From NCBI RefSeq assembly GCF_018491765.1, contig NZ_JABWCU010000008.1:62001-126000 (forward strand): 64,000 bases of DNA, written 5' to 3'. Both the position numbers and the translations under genes were made by a program. The DNA comes from Novosphingobium profundi. Its GTDB lineage: Bacteria > Pseudomonadota > Alphaproteobacteria > Sphingomonadales > Sphingomonadaceae. This document shows positions 30,326 through 45,172 of the stretch, in pieces. The notes beneath the pieces were generated by a model. The model saw only the letters and a program-made list of their open reading frames with translations. It was not told the origin of the DNA and did not search any database. Numbering within the stretch: the first letter of the stretch is position 1; each line of letters opens with the position of its first letter.

Positions 30326-31023
30326 GCGCGCTTTCGGGAATGCTCGCGACGCCGCTCGTCTGGCTCGCCGTCACGCTCGGCGTGTTCGAGGCCTGCGACC
30401 AGCTCTCGCGCAAGTCGGGCCGCCACCCGCTGGCCCATCCTGTGCTCTGGGCGACGCCGATCCTGATCGTGGTGTTATGGGTGAGCGGCACGCCCTACCC
30501 GGTCTACAAGGACAACACGTTCGCGCTCAGCTTCCTGCTCGGCCCCGCGGTCGTAGGCCTCGCCGTACCGATCTGGGCCCAGCGCGAACGAATCGCCCGC
30601 CTTGCCCTGCCGATCCTGCTTTCGCTGACGGCGGGCGCGGTGACCTCGATCGCGAGCGCGGTGGGCATCCTCGCGCTGTTCGGGCCGCCCCGCGAAATCC
30701 TCGCCTCGATCGCCCCGCGCGCGACGACCACCCCGGTCGCGATGGCGATCGCCAGCCAATTGGGCGGCATTCCCGCGCTGGCCGCCTGCATCGTGCTGTT
30801 CGCCGGGATCGTGGGCGCGATGGGGGCCACGCCGCTGCTCAACCTCCTCAAGCTCGACGACTACCGCCCGCGCGGCTTCGCGCTCGGCGTCTCGGCGCAC
30901 GGCTTCGGTGCGGCGCGGGCGTTCCAGGTCGATGCGACCGCTGGCGCTTTCGCGAGCCTGGGCATGGCGCTCAACGCGGTGATGACCGCCGCGCTGCTCT
31001 CGCTCGTCGCCGCGCTGCTCTAG
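30322..31023 (+). CDS. LrgB-family membrane protein
   Basis: 233 residues, about seven hydrophobic segments. Hallmarks: NTFALSFLLGPAVVGLAVPIW, ATTTPVAMAIASQLGGIPALAA and LGVSAHGFGAARAF. LrgA and LrgB (fused as PLGG1 in plant plastids, where it carries glycolate/glycerate) form a two-protein membrane system. The GTG start at 30322 is coupled to the LrgA stop. Confidence 0.93.
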   Translation: MSALSGMLATPLVWLAVTLGVFEACDQLSRKSGRHPLAHPVLWATPILIVVLWVSGTPYPVYKDNTFALSFLLGPAVVGLAVPIWAQRERIARLALPILLSLTAGAVTSIASAVGILALFGPPREILASIAPRATTTPVAMAIASQLGGIPALAACIVLFAGIVGAMGATPLLNLLKLDDYRPRGFALGVSAHGFGAARAFQVDATAGAFASLGMALNAVMTAALLSLVAALL

Positions 31024-31044
31024 AGGCAAGCGCCGGAATCGAAA

Positions 31045-31077
31045 CGACCGGCCGCTCCGTTGAGGGAGGGCCGGTCG
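31045..31077. terminator. Hairpin between lrgB and ctrA
   Basis: CGACCGGCC (31045-31053) pairs with GGCCGGTCG (31069-31077) between two converging genes. On the minus strand (ctrA) the stem is followed by TTTCG; on the plus strand no T-run follows. Confidence 0.55.
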
Positions 31078-31125
31078 CTGCAAAGACACTTCACCTCGGC
31101 GGGAAGCGCCTTCTGGGGATGGGGG

Positions 31126-31821
31126 TCAGGCGACTTCCTGAAGCTCGTCGGGATCGCGCAGCACGTAGCCGCGGCCCCAGACGGTCTCGATGTAGTTGGC
31201 GCCGCCGCAGGCGTGGCTGAGCTTCTTGCGCAGCTTGCAGATGAAGACGTCGATGATCTTGAGCTCGGGCTCGTCCATGCCGCCGTAGAGGTGGTTGAGG
31301 AACATTTCCTTGGTCAGCGTGGTGCCCTTGCGCAGCGAAAGCAGCTCGAGCATCGCGTATTCCTTGCCGGTCAGGTGCACGCGGGCCCCATCGACCTCGA
31401 CGGTCTTGGCGTCGAGGTTGACGACCAGCTTGCCGGTGCGGATGACCGACTGCGAGTGCCCCTTCGAACGGCGCACCACGGCGTGGATGCGCGCGATCAG
31501 CTCTTCGCGGTGGAACGGCTTGGTCACGTAATCGTCGGCGCCGAAGCCGAACGAGCGGACCTTGGAATCCATTTCCGAGATGCCGGAAAGGATCAGGACC
31601 GGGGTCTGCACCTTCGCCACGCGCAGCTTCTTGAGCACGTCGTAACCGTGCATGTCGGGCAGGTTGAGATCGAGCAGGATGATGTCGTAATCATAGAGCT
31701 TGCCCAGATCGAGGCCTTCCTCGCCCAGGTCGGTCGAATAGATATTGAACCCTTCCGCCGTGAGCATCAGCTCGATCGCACGCGCGGTGGTCGGTTCGTC
31801 CTCGATCAACAGAACTCGCAT
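31126..31821 (-). CDS. ctrA: Cell-cycle response regulator CtrA
   Basis: 231 residues from the ATG at 31821, behind a GGGGA ribosome-binding site. Receiver domain with acidic pocket EDE (7-9), phospho-acceptor Asp51 in LLDLNLPD and the conserved Lys in VTKPF, then an OmpR-type winged helix ([30 protein letters not shown]). In alphaproteobacteria CtrA controls division, motility and, in Caulobacter, replication. Inverted TTAACC half-sites and a GANTC site upstream suggest autoregulation and CcrM influence. Confidence 0.97.
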   Translation of the reverse strand: MRVLLIEDEPTTARAIELMLTAEGFNIYSTDLGEEGLDLGKLYDYDIILLDLNLPDMHGYDVLKKLRVAKVQTPVLILSGISEMDSKVRSFGFGADDYVTKPFHREELIARIHAVVRRSKGHSQSVIRTGKLVVNLDAKTVEVDGARVHLTGKEYAMLELLSLRKGTTLTKEMFLNHLYGGMDEPELKIIDVFICKLRKKLSHACGGANYIETVWGRGYVLRDPDELQEVA

Positions 31822-31931
31822 TGGGTCGTCCCCTTGTTGCCCCTGTGCCGCCCCAGGCCCCATGCCGGAAGGTAGCTCGGCCAGTTCGCCCTTGGCCCCG
31901 GTAACCGCTTCTCAACGGTCATTGCCATGAA

Positions 31932-31964
31932 TTAACCATAGGTGGAATGAAGGTGAAAGGTTAA
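31932..31964. promoter_or_regulatory. Inverted CtrA half-sites upstream of ctrA
   Basis: TTAACCAT at 31932-31939, and GGTTAA at 31959-31964 (TTAACC on the other strand). TTAACCAT is the established half-site consensus for phosphorylated CtrA. They lie 110-145 bases upstream of the ctrA ATG. A GATTC (GANTC, CcrM methylation site) is at 32004-32008. Confidence 0.5.
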
Positions 31965-32059
31965 TTTGCCGTAAAAGCAGGCACGAAGTGTAAGCTATGG
32001 AAAGATTCTTATCCCGGCAAGTCCATAGCCGGGTGGTAACCAAGATGGCGGACGGCGCG

Positions 32060-33547
32060 TCAGCTCAAGGGCGCAACCATGGCTCCCGCGGGCCGGGCCG
32101 GTGCTTTGCCTTCGACGTCCCTAATGCGCGGATCCGTGCGCTTCACGTAGCTCCACAGTGCGCATTGCAGGCCGATCAGCATGAGGATGAAGGGCTGGAA
32201 GGCGATCCCCACGAAAAGTGAACCGACTAGGTAGGAAACCTGGGCGAGTTGCAAGGCGTTGGCGAGCGGCGCGATCCAGGCTTCGTTCACGGCGCTCGAG
32301 CCGGCATCGGTTTGCGCGCGCGAATCGCCTGCAATCGATTCGCCTGAAATCGATTCGCGCGCAATCGAACGGCCCAGCCGCAATTCGCGCCCGGTCCCGG
32401 ACGGCGCGGACTTCTTGCGATAGCGCCGGCGCACCACTTCCATCTGCCACAGACCCGAGACCTGGAGCAGCAGCCACATGGCCAGCCCGGGGTAACCCTG
32501 CTCACCCAGCATTTCGAAATAGCTCGAGTGGAAGGCGCGCCCCTTCTCGACGATATGGTCGCGGGTAATCGTGGTCATTCCCGCCGACGTGTCGGCCGCG
32601 ACGGTGTCGTAGTCGACATGACTCGAGAGATAGACCTCGAAGCCGCCGCCGAAGGGATGCTCCTTGGCGTAGCCCCAGGTCCATTTCCACACGCCCAGCC
32701 GCGTGCTTGCCGACTGGTCGGCCTGGTGATTCTCGATCGTGTCCATGCGCGCGACGAACGATTGGGGCAGGAACGGCACCGCCGCGAAGGCGGCAAGCGC
32801 CATGCCCCCCAGGATCAGCACGCGGTGCTTCGCGGTGCGCAGCGAGAGCGCGCAGACGACGGCGAGGCAGACCAGGCCGGTGCGTGCCTGCGTGCCGACC
32901 GGGATCAGGCAACACGCGAAGATCAAGGCACTCGCGAAGGTCCAGACCCGCCAGTCGCTGGGGTAGATCGTCGAATGACGGGCCAGCCAGAGAATCACGG
33001 GGATGATCGCGATCGCCACGCACGAGAGGATCGAGCCCTCGTAGAGCCCGGTGTTGTTCTCGACGAAGATGCGCAAGGCCCCGTAGCCTCCGCCCCCCAT
33101 CGCGGTCTTGATCCCGCCGTCGATGATAAGCGCGCTCGCGGCGAGCACCATGACCAGCGTCGCCGCCTCGATCCTGAGGCGCGTGCGCAAGGTCAGCGGC
33201 AGGAAGATCGCGAAGACCAGCGCCTTCCACACCCAGGCCCACTTCTCGAGCGCCTCGGCCGGGTAGTCGGCGGTAAGCGTGGTGCCTGCGCAATAGAGCA
33301 GCAGCGCGACCATCACCCCCTGGCGCCAGGTGAAGCGCGATCCGTCCTTCGTGTCGAACACGAGCCAGCCCAGAAACGCGGCGGCGAAGGCGATCAGCGA
33401 AGTGGGGATCATCGAGAGGAAGCCCCAGGAGATGATCTGCGGGGCAACGATGTCGATATAAAGATAGCACAGCACCCAGACGAAGGGCTTGCGCAGGCCC
33501 GCCAGCAGCAGGAACACGAAGAAGGTGGTCAGCGCGAGATTAAGCAC
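32060..33547 (-). CDS. XrtA-associated O-glycosylation ligase (Wzy-like)
   Basis: About 495 residues from a GTG at 33547 preceded by GGGGGGAG; a further GTG at 33565 is in frame. A polytopic inner-membrane protein (around ten helices) with a large periplasmic loop (GGGFEVYLSSHVDYDTV) and a Wzy/O-antigen-ligase layout. It matches the putative O-glycosylation ligases that accompany exosortase A in PEP-CTERM systems. LRKPFVWVLCYLYIDIVAPQ at the N-terminus is characteristic. A Ser/Glu-rich cytoplasmic stretch near residue 400 holds three tandem pentapeptides. Exosortase itself is not in the window. Confidence 0.85.
   Translation of the reverse strand: MLNLALTTFFVFLLLAGLRKPFVWVLCYLYIDIVAPQIISWGFLSMIPTSLIAFAAAFLGWLVFDTKDGSRFTWRQGVMVALLLYCAGTTLTADYPAEALEKWAWVWKALVFAIFLPLTLRTRLRIEAATLVMVLAASALIIDGGIKTAMGGGGYGALRIFVENNTGLYEGSILSCVAIAIIPVILWLARHSTIYPSDWRVWTFASALIFACCLIPVGTQARTGLVCLAVVCALSLRTAKHRVLILGGMALAAFAAVPFLPQSFVARMDTIENHQADQSASTRLGVWKWTWGYAKEHPFGGGFEVYLSSHVDYDTVAADTSAGMTTITRDHIVEKGRAFHSSYFEMLGEQGYPGLAMWLLLQVSGLWQMEVVRRRYRKKSAPSGTGRELRLGRSIARESISGESIAGDSRAQTDAGSSAVNEAWIAPLANALQLAQVSYLVGSLFVGIAFQPFILMLIGLQCALWSYVKRTDPRIRDVEGKAPARPAGAMVAPLS
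32321..32365. repeat. Three tandem 15-bp units inside the ligase gene
   Basis: Units at 32321-32335, 32336-32350 and 32351-32365 share CGAxTCGC..GxAAT. Being a multiple of three, they encode SIARE, SISGE and SIAGD in succession, so unit gain or loss would keep the frame. Confidence 0.75.
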
Positions 33548-33755
33548 CCGGCTCCCCCCGCGCACCGTCCATCGGGGCGGAGCCCGGGACGATCATCGCC
33601 CGCTTGCGCCGCGCAGGCCGTTGCGGACGCACAGGCTCCGGCGCGGCCCCAGTGCCTTCGGCCGGATCACGGTCGAGGTCGTCCCGTGCGAGCAGGCGCC
33701 AGACGGCCAGGGCGATCAGGCCGTGGGACAGGGCAAGGGCGAGGATGTCGACCAT
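33540..33755 (-). CDS. Small membrane protein upstream of the XrtA ligase
   Basis: 71 residues: one N-terminal hydrophobic helix (ILALALSHGLIALAVWRLLA) followed by a charged, proline- and arginine-rich tail. CAGGAAC precedes its ATG. Its TAA lies inside the first codons of the ligase (eight-base overlap with GTG at 33547), so the ligase may depend on its translation. No known family; the gene could be real or a leader peptide for the ligase. Confidence 0.55.
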   Translation of the reverse strand: MVDILALALSHGLIALAVWRLLARDDLDRDPAEGTGAAPEPVRPQRPARRKRAMIVPGSAPMDGARGEPGA

Positions 33756-33821
33756 CGATGTTCCTGCTAAGCCCTTTGGGTTGACGCCTCGTTAAGCGTT
33801 GTCCTCTAGCAAAAGTGCGCC

Positions 33822-35084
33822 ATGACCACACGCCCCTTACGCATCCTGCACGTGCTCGACCACTCGCTGCCGATGCACAGCGGCTACACCTTCCGCACCC
33901 GCGCGATCCTGAAAGCGCAGCAGGCGATGGGCTACGAGGTGCGCGCCGTCACCGGGCCCCGCCAGGACGCCGTGCCGACGGGAGTGCACCTCGAGCAACA
34001 CGATGGCCTGCATTTCTACCGCACCAGCGGCACCCTGCGCGGTCCGGTGGGCCTGCGCGAGCTGCACGGCATCGCGCTCTTCGCGCAGGGCATCGAGGCG
34101 GCGATCGCCGACTGGACGCCCGACTTGCTCCACGCCCATTCACCCGCGCTCTGCGGAGCGGCCGCGCTCAAGGCCGCGCGCCGCCACCGCTTGCCCGTCG
34201 TCTACGAAATCCGCGCGTTCTGGGAGGACGCCGACGTTGGCAACGGCACTGGCCACGCCGGTTCGCTCAAGTACCGCCTCACCCGCGCGCTCGAAAACGG
34301 GGTCGTGCGCAAGGCCGACGCGGTGGTCACGATCTGCGAGGGCCTGCGCTCGGACCTTCTCGCGCGCGGCGTTCCGCCCGCGAAAGTCTCGGTCATGCCC
34401 AACGGGGTCGATCTCACCTTGTTCGGTGCCCCCGCCGCGCGCGAGGAGGCCCTTGCCCGCGAGCTCGGCTTCGTGCGCGCCGACGGCCAGCCCTGCCCGG
34501 TGATCGGCTTCATCGGCAGCTTCTACGACTACGAGGGGCTCGACGACCTGATCGCCGCCATGCCGCGGCTGCTCGAACACCAGCGCGACGCCCGCCTGCT
34601 GCTCGTAGGCGGAGGCCCTTGCGCCGATGCCTTGCGCGCGCAAGCCGAGCGCTCGCCCGCCGCCCACGCGATTCGCTTCGTCGGCCGCGTCCCCCACCAG
34701 GAAGTCGAGCGCTATTACGCACTCGCCGACGTGATGGCCTATCCGCGCAAGCGCAGCCGCCTGACCGACCTCGTCACCCCGCTCAAGCCGCTGGAGGCCA
34801 TGGCCCAGGGCAAGATCGTCGCCGCCAGCGACGTGGGCGGCCACCGTGAACTGGTCCATGACGGCGAGACCGGCGTGCTCTTTGCGCCCGACGACCCCGA
34901 GGACTGCGCCGTGGCCCTTGCCGAACTGCTCGGCGCACGCGATAGTTGGAACCGGATGCGCACGGCGGGCTTTGACCATGTACGCAAACGGCACGATTGG
35001 GCTATCAATGCCCGGCGTTATCAAGACGTTTACCAAATGCTGTCACCCGTTGTCGCTCAACCAGGGCCAACCGTCGCGACCTGA
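33822..35084 (+). CDS. XrtA/PEP-CTERM-associated glycosyltransferase (GT4)
   Basis: 420 residues, GT-B fold. Begins with RILHVLDHSLPMHSGYTFRTRAIL, the signature of the exosortase-A system glycosyltransferase family. The acceptor domain contains HAHSPALCG and YEIRAFWEDA; the donor domain has MPNGVD, VGRVPHQEVERYYALADV and the EX7E-type region KPLEAMAQGKIVAASDVGGHRELV. It probably transfers a sugar to a lipid-linked or protein-linked glycan exported by the XrtA locus. Divergent from the small membrane protein and ligase genes. Confidence 0.92.
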   Translation: MTTRPLRILHVLDHSLPMHSGYTFRTRAILKAQQAMGYEVRAVTGPRQDAVPTGVHLEQHDGLHFYRTSGTLRGPVGLRELHGIALFAQGIEAAIADWTPDLLHAHSPALCGAAALKAARRHRLPVVYEIRAFWEDADVGNGTGHAGSLKYRLTRALENGVVRKADAVVTICEGLRSDLLARGVPPAKVSVMPNGVDLTLFGAPAAREEALARELGFVRADGQPCPVIGFIGSFYDYEGLDDLIAAMPRLLEHQRDARLLLVGGGPCADALRAQAERSPAAHAIRFVGRVPHQEVERYYALADVMAYPRKRSRLTDLVTPLKPLEAMAQGKIVAASDVGGHRELVHDGETGVLFAPDDPEDCAVALAELLGARDSWNRMRTAGFDHVRKRHDWAINARRYQDVYQMLSPVVAQPGPTVAT

Positions 35085-35126
35085 ACCGCGATACCCGGCC
35101 CGCAGAATTCGTGTTTGGGGTGCGAA

Positions 35127-37169
35127 ATGGCCGATCACATGCGCAAGAACCGGGGGGGCAAGCAGCCCATCACCCAGCATCCCTTCTTCCCGGCAATCGT
35201 CGCCCTGTGGTGCGGTGCGCTGGCGGGTCTGTGCAGCATCGCCCTGCGCCCCGCGCTCATCGAACAGGCCATCCTGGCGACCGGGCTCGACACGCTCGTG
35301 CCGATGGCCGCGCCGCCGCTCGGCGCCACCTTCCGCATCCTGCTTGCGCTCGGCATGACCGGTCTGGGCATTCTCGTGGGCGGACTGCTCGCCCGCCGCA
35401 TCGTCGCGCCGCGTCCGCTGGCGCGCGAACGCCGCCGCACCGCCGATGCCCTTGCCGAAGAACAGGTCGCGCAACCCGAATCGGCCGAGCCCGCACCGGT
35501 TCCCGCCCCCGCGCGCCAGGCGGGCGGACGTCGCCGCGCCCTTGCCAACATGGAGCTCGAGGCCGCCAGCGCGCAGGAAGCCGCGACCGCCCTCGAGAGC
35601 GCGCCCGAAGCGGCCGAACCCGCCGACGAAGACCTCGCCCCGATTCCCGCCGCGCCCGATGCCCCGCGCGCCGAGACGCCCATGCGCGAGGAGACCTCCG
35701 CCGGCATTCTCGACGTGCGCGCATTCGATCTCGACACTTATCTCGAGCCTGCCGACCCCGCCCCTCTGGCACCGGTCCAGGGCTTTGCGGACGAATCGGC
35801 CGAGCAGCACGCAGAGGACGACGCCGAGCTTGCGCTGCCCGCCTTCCTGTCGCCCGCTTCCTCGTCGCCCGCTTCCTTGCCGAACACCGAAACGGACGAG
35901 CCCGCTCCCGCCCTCCCCGCCGAGGCGCAAGTCTTCCGCATGCCCGCCCGAGACGAGGCCATCGCCGAGCGTCCGGTGCCCACGGGTGCCGGCCAGCGGC
36001 TCTTCGAGGCCTATTCGCAGGCCATCGCCGAACGCACTTCGGCAAGCAGCCCGGCCTCCGGAATGCCCGCCAGCTTCGCCTCCGCGCTGCGCGGCGGCGA
36101 GACCGCGGCGCCCGCGCCCGGATTCTCGCTGCTCCCCCGCGATGGCGAGAGCGAAGGCGAATCCCCCGTTTCGCCAGAACCTGTCGTCACGTTCAGCCCG
36201 ACGCCCGCACCGGTCACGCCGCCCACGCCTGCCGTCGCAGGGCCCGGGGCGCCCGCCGCCGACGCGCCCCACGCGGGCGAGGTGATCCCCTTTTCCGCGA
36301 CCGAGGCCGGCCGCACCGCCGCGCGCGTCAGCCCCAGCGCCGCAGAACGTCTCGCCGCGAGCGAGCTCGACGAGCTCTCGCAGCTCGAACTGCTCGAACG
36401 CCTGGCCCTGGCGATGCGTCGCCGTCGCGAGGAAAGCGAGCGCGGCCTCATGGCCCAGGCCAGCGTGCCCGCGCCCGAAGCCGCCGATGCTCTCGAGCAA
36501 CCCGCCATCGACGCGGTCACCCCGCAGCCCGCTCAAGACAACGTCTTTGAAGACGTGGTCAGCGAAGTCGCCGCCGCCGAGATCGCTCCCGACGAGCTCG
36601 AAACGGCCTTCGAGGCCCCCGCGCCACGGCCGTTCGACGCCCCCGGCGCCGGTCTCGCGGTGCCCGCCGGCCTGCGTCCGGTCGACCCCGAGGCGCTTGA
36701 CGACGAAATCGAGGCGCTTCCCGGATACATCCCGCCGCGCCACATCCGCGCCCCGCAACCGCCTTTCGCCATGCCGATCGCGGCGAGCGCGGTTCCCGAA
36801 CCCGTGACCGACGAGACCGGCGATGGCGACGAGGACGAAGAAAGCGTGCTCGAGCAGGGCTACTCCTCCCTCCTCGACCTCTCGCGCCCGCATGGGGAAG
36901 CCCAGGGCTTCGTGCGCATCGAGGAACCCGAGAGCGAAGGCGAACCCGAACCGGTGGTGATCTTCCCCGGCGAGGAAGGCCGCAATGCCGCGCCTTTCGC
37001 GCGCCGCTTCGAAGAACCGCGCGGCGACATTTCCCAGCCCGTCGCCTTCCCCCGCCAGTCGGGCAGCGAACGCCTGTTCGATGCCCCCCGCACGCAGGAC
37101 GCCGAAGAGACCGAAAAGGCCCTTCGCACCGCACTCGCCACGCTCCAGCGCATGAGCGGCGCCGCCTGA
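35127..37169 (+). CDS. Large Ala/Pro/Glu-rich membrane protein, unknown
   Basis: 680 residues from the ATG at 35127. Two hydrophobic helices near the N-terminus (about 20-45 and 65-87: [20 protein letters not shown] and [20 protein letters not shown]), then a basic segment and about 550 residues of low-complexity Ala/Pro/Glu-rich sequence predicted to be disordered. Short ordered-looking islands: [44 protein letters not shown] (a likely coiled coil) and the C-terminal helix [16 protein letters not shown]. No enzymatic motif. It follows the XrtA glycosyltransferase by 42 bases on the same strand and is closed by a terminator. Function unknown; a scaffold at the inner membrane is one reading. 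Confidence 0.7.
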   Translation: MADHMRKNRGGKQPITQHPFFPAIVALWCGALAGLCSIALRPALIEQAILATGLDTLVPMAAPPLGATFRILLALGMTGLGILVGGLLARRIVAPRPLARERRRTADALAEEQVAQPESAEPAPVPAPARQAGGRRRALANMELEAASAQEAATALESAPEAAEPADEDLAPIPAAPDAPRAETPMREETSAGILDVRAFDLDTYLEPADPAPLAPVQGFADESAEQHAEDDAELALPAFLSPASSSPASLPNTETDEPAPALPAEAQVFRMPARDEAIAERPVPTGAGQRLFEAYSQAIAERTSASSPASGMPASFASALRGGETAAPAPGFSLLPRDGESEGESPVSPEPVVTFSPTPAPVTPPTPAVAGPGAPAADAPHAGEVIPFSATEAGRTAARVSPSAAERLAASELDELSQLELLERLALAMRRRREESERGLMAQASVPAPEAADALEQPAIDAVTPQPAQDNVFEDVVSEVAAAEIAPDELETAFEAPAPRPFDAPGAGLAVPAGLRPVDPEALDDEIEALPGYIPPRHIRAPQPPFAMPIAASAVPEPVTDETGDGDEDEESVLEQGYSSLLDLSRPHGEAQGFVRIEEPESEGEPEPVVIFPGEEGRNAAPFARRFEEPRGDISQPVAFPRQSGSERLFDAPRTQDAEETEKALRTALATLQRMSGAA

Positions 37170-37213
37170 TCGCGCCCTGATCGCGCCCTGCAGGCGCTTT
37201 TCGGCCCTTTTTA

Positions 37214-37247
37214 CCCCCTGCCCGGGCGTTTCCGGCAGGGGGTTTTT
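37214..37247 (+). terminator. Rho-independent terminator
   Basis: CCCCCTGCC (37214-37222) pairs with GGCAGGGGG (37234-37242), followed by TTTTT. It ends the transcript of the glycosyltransferase and large membrane protein genes before gltB. Confidence 0.85.
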
Positions 37248-37446
37248 GATAACAAAATGGCCAAAAATTGGTGGGTCTTGGCATTTTCCTTCGCCACAGG
37301 CCCTCAATACGGTTGCAAAATGGGCCCTCTATCGTCATGGGGACCGTGGGGTCACTATGCTGCTCAAGAGCGGCGCTCGATTCGTGCGCGCCGAGCGCAC
37401 GAAGCGGGTTGCGACCCCTGACAAAATGACAGGATGGATATTATCG

Positions 37447-42087
<4,641 letters not shown>

Positions 42088-42108
42088 ATTCGAAGGAATA
42101 CTGATACA

Positions 42109-43542
<1,434 letters not shown>

Positions 43543-43568
43543 GCCTACCCAGGCACGCATCGGTTTTG

Positions 43569-43599
43569 GAAAAGGGGCGTCTTCGGGCGCCCCTTTTTC
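43569..43599 (+). terminator. Rho-independent terminator of gltBD
   Basis: GGGGCG (43574-43579) pairs with CGCCCC (43588-43593), flanked by AAAA on the left and TTTTT on the right, with a TTCG-containing loop. Confidence 0.85.
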
Positions 43600-43620
43600 G
43601 TTTCAGAAAGCAAGTCGATT

Positions 43621-43660
43621 TCCAAGGGGCCATCGCCCCTTGACCCCATTACCGTCGAGG
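43621..43660 (+). repeat. Dispersed hairpin repeat, copy C
   Basis: CCAAGGGG, loop, CCCCTTGACCCC then ATTACCGTCGAG. It lies about 20 bases after the gltBD terminator, the same position relative to a terminator as copy A behind maeB. Confidence 0.75.
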
Positions 43661-43880
43661 GGAGCTTGGGCCGGTAGCGGGCTATCCGGTTTAGAGCAGG
43701 CAGCCAGCTAAAGCCGCCAATGCAGTATTGACTCACCCCGGTTTAGAGGGGCCTGCCAGCGTGACGAAATCAGTAGGCGTATCGCAATAGCGGTCCCGGA
43801 AGCGGGTACGAGCGCCTGCCGCTGGCAATTAGCTTAACGGGCCGATTGCCCCCCATCCAAGCGAGTGCCAAAAGACCTTC
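43661..43880. other. Non-coding stretch between the repeat and the DgkA-type gene
   Basis: No gene. It contains a direct repeat CCGGTTTAGAG at 43686-43696 and 43738-43748. Base composition falls from the high GC of gltBD toward the lower GC of the next two genes, so this is probably the left edge of an acquired segment. Confidence 0.5.
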
Positions 43881-44291
43881 ATGGTCGATCATCACAAGCA
43901 TCCTGCTGAAAAGCCAAACTTCAGTATACGGGCTCGGTTGAAAAGCTTCGTTTACGCAGGCCGCGGAATACGTTGGTTAGCACAAGACGAGCACAACGCC
44001 TGGCTACATTTGGGCGCATCTTTATCTGCCGTCATCGCTGGCTTGGCTTTGCATATATCATTCAACGATTGGCGGTGGATCGTCACTGCGATTGCTTTTG
44101 TTTGGGTAACGGAGGCAATCAATACCGCTATCGAAGACCTCTGCAATTGGGTCAGCCCGCAATTCGATCAAGCCATCGGGCGGATAAAGGACATAGCTGC
44201 GGGCGCGGTACTCGTCGCGTCGATGGCAGCAGCTGTGATCGGACTGCTCACGCTAGGTCCACCACTGTTGAAAGTCACTGGTTGGCTCTAA
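43881..44291 (+). CDS. Diacylglycerol/undecaprenol kinase family protein
   Basis: 136 residues with three to four hydrophobic segments. The DgkA signature is clear: EAINTAIEDLCNW and GRIKDIAAGAVLVASM, with an N-terminal amphipathic stretch FVYAGRGIRWLAQDEHNAWLH. Members phosphorylate diacylglycerol or undecaprenol at the inner membrane. The TTA codon and lower GC set it apart from neighbouring genes. It stands at the left of a short segment that looks acquired. Confidence 0.9.
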   Translation: MVDHHKHPAEKPNFSIRARLKSFVYAGRGIRWLAQDEHNAWLHLGASLSAVIAGLALHISFNDWRWIVTAIAFVWVTEAINTAIEDLCNWVSPQFDQAIGRIKDIAAGAVLVASMAAAVIGLLTLGPPLLKVTGWL

Positions 44292-44494
44292 ACAACAGTG
44301 CACATCGACCTATCTCCTCTATCGCTTTCTCCCAATTCGGCGGCTTACGATTCTGGTCAGAAAGGAAATCCGGACGCTCTGTGTTCTGGCGCGCCAACTC
44401 GGCCATCGAACGACTGGCAAGGGCGCCTACCTGTCGGTGGGGTGCTCGCAACACAGCCATTGCCCGTAGTGAATTGCTCAATTACCGCAATCGC

Positions 44495-45172
44495 ATGGAT
44501 TTAAATGTATCGGACGAGTTGGCTCAATCGGGCGCCATCCGCTTTCGAGGTGCGCTTGTTTCATGCATGACCGAGTTGGAGATGGCCTTGGCCTCTGTGT
44601 CTCAGGAAAACGCGGGCGCTCGTCTTCATGGCATACTTCCCTTGCAAGAAATGCTGGCTACAGACGGTGCCATCGGCACAATTCCAGGACAATTCTTGGG
44701 GCCGCTCGCAAAGCCAGTACGCGCCATTCTCTTCAACAAAAGCGCTGAAACGAATTGGTCGTTGGCTTGGCATCAAGACCGAACCATTTGCGTCAAGGGA
44801 AGGCGCGACGTTGAAGGCTTTGGTCCATGGACAGTCAAACAAGGACTGCTTCATGTCGCTCCACCAGTTGAACTACTGGCTAAGATGATGACCATTCGGG
44901 TTCATCTGGATGACGTTCCTGAGACAAATGCACCCTTGATGTTCGCGCCGGGCTCCCATCGCGAAGGGATGGTGCCCATTGGCGAAATTGAAAAAGTTGT
45001 GGCCCGCTATGGTGTGGAAATGTGCTTAGCCGAGGCGGGTGACATTTGGCTATATTCCACGTTGATTCTGCATGCGTCTGATGCGGCAAAAGACCCGAAA
45101 AGTCGTCGAGTTCTTCAAGTCGATTATGCGGCATTCGATTTGCCGGGCGGCCTCGAGTGGCAGGGCGTTTGA
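44495..45172 (+). CDS. Phytanoyl-CoA dioxygenase (PhyH)-family protein
   Basis: 225 residues from the ATG at 44495. A 2-oxoglutarate/Fe(II) oxygenase: facial triad candidates HxD in LAWHQDRTI and the distal His in STLILHASDAA, with an Arg in SRRVLQVDY expected to bind 2-oxoglutarate. APLMFAPGSHREGMVP is the usual PhyH segment. Bacterial members hydroxylate diverse small molecules; the substrate is unknown. Lower GC and TTA codons match the DgkA-type gene. About 200 bases of non-coding sequence separate the two. Confidence 0.85.
   Translation: MDLNVSDELAQSGAIRFRGALVSCMTELEMALASVSQENAGARLHGILPLQEMLATDGAIGTIPGQFLGPLAKPVRAILFNKSAETNWSLAWHQDRTICVKGRRDVEGFGPWTVKQGLLHVAPPVELLAKMMTIRVHLDDVPETNAPLMFAPGSHREGMVPIGEIEKVVARYGVEMCLAEAGDIWLYSTLILHASDAAKDPKSRRVLQVDYAAFDLPGGLEWQGV

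Noticed and set aside
30322..31023. LrgA/LrgB considered as a toxin-antitoxin or phage holin system
   Set aside because: Both are clear members of the chromosomal CidA/LrgB families.
37248..37300. Possible sigma-54 promoter (TTGGCA...TTCGC) upstream of gltB
   Set aside because: The -12 element lacks the TTGC core and the spacing does not fit well.
43881..45172. Low-GC genes considered as part of a defence island or prophage
   Set aside because: Neither gene encodes a nuclease, methyltransferase, phage or mobility function.
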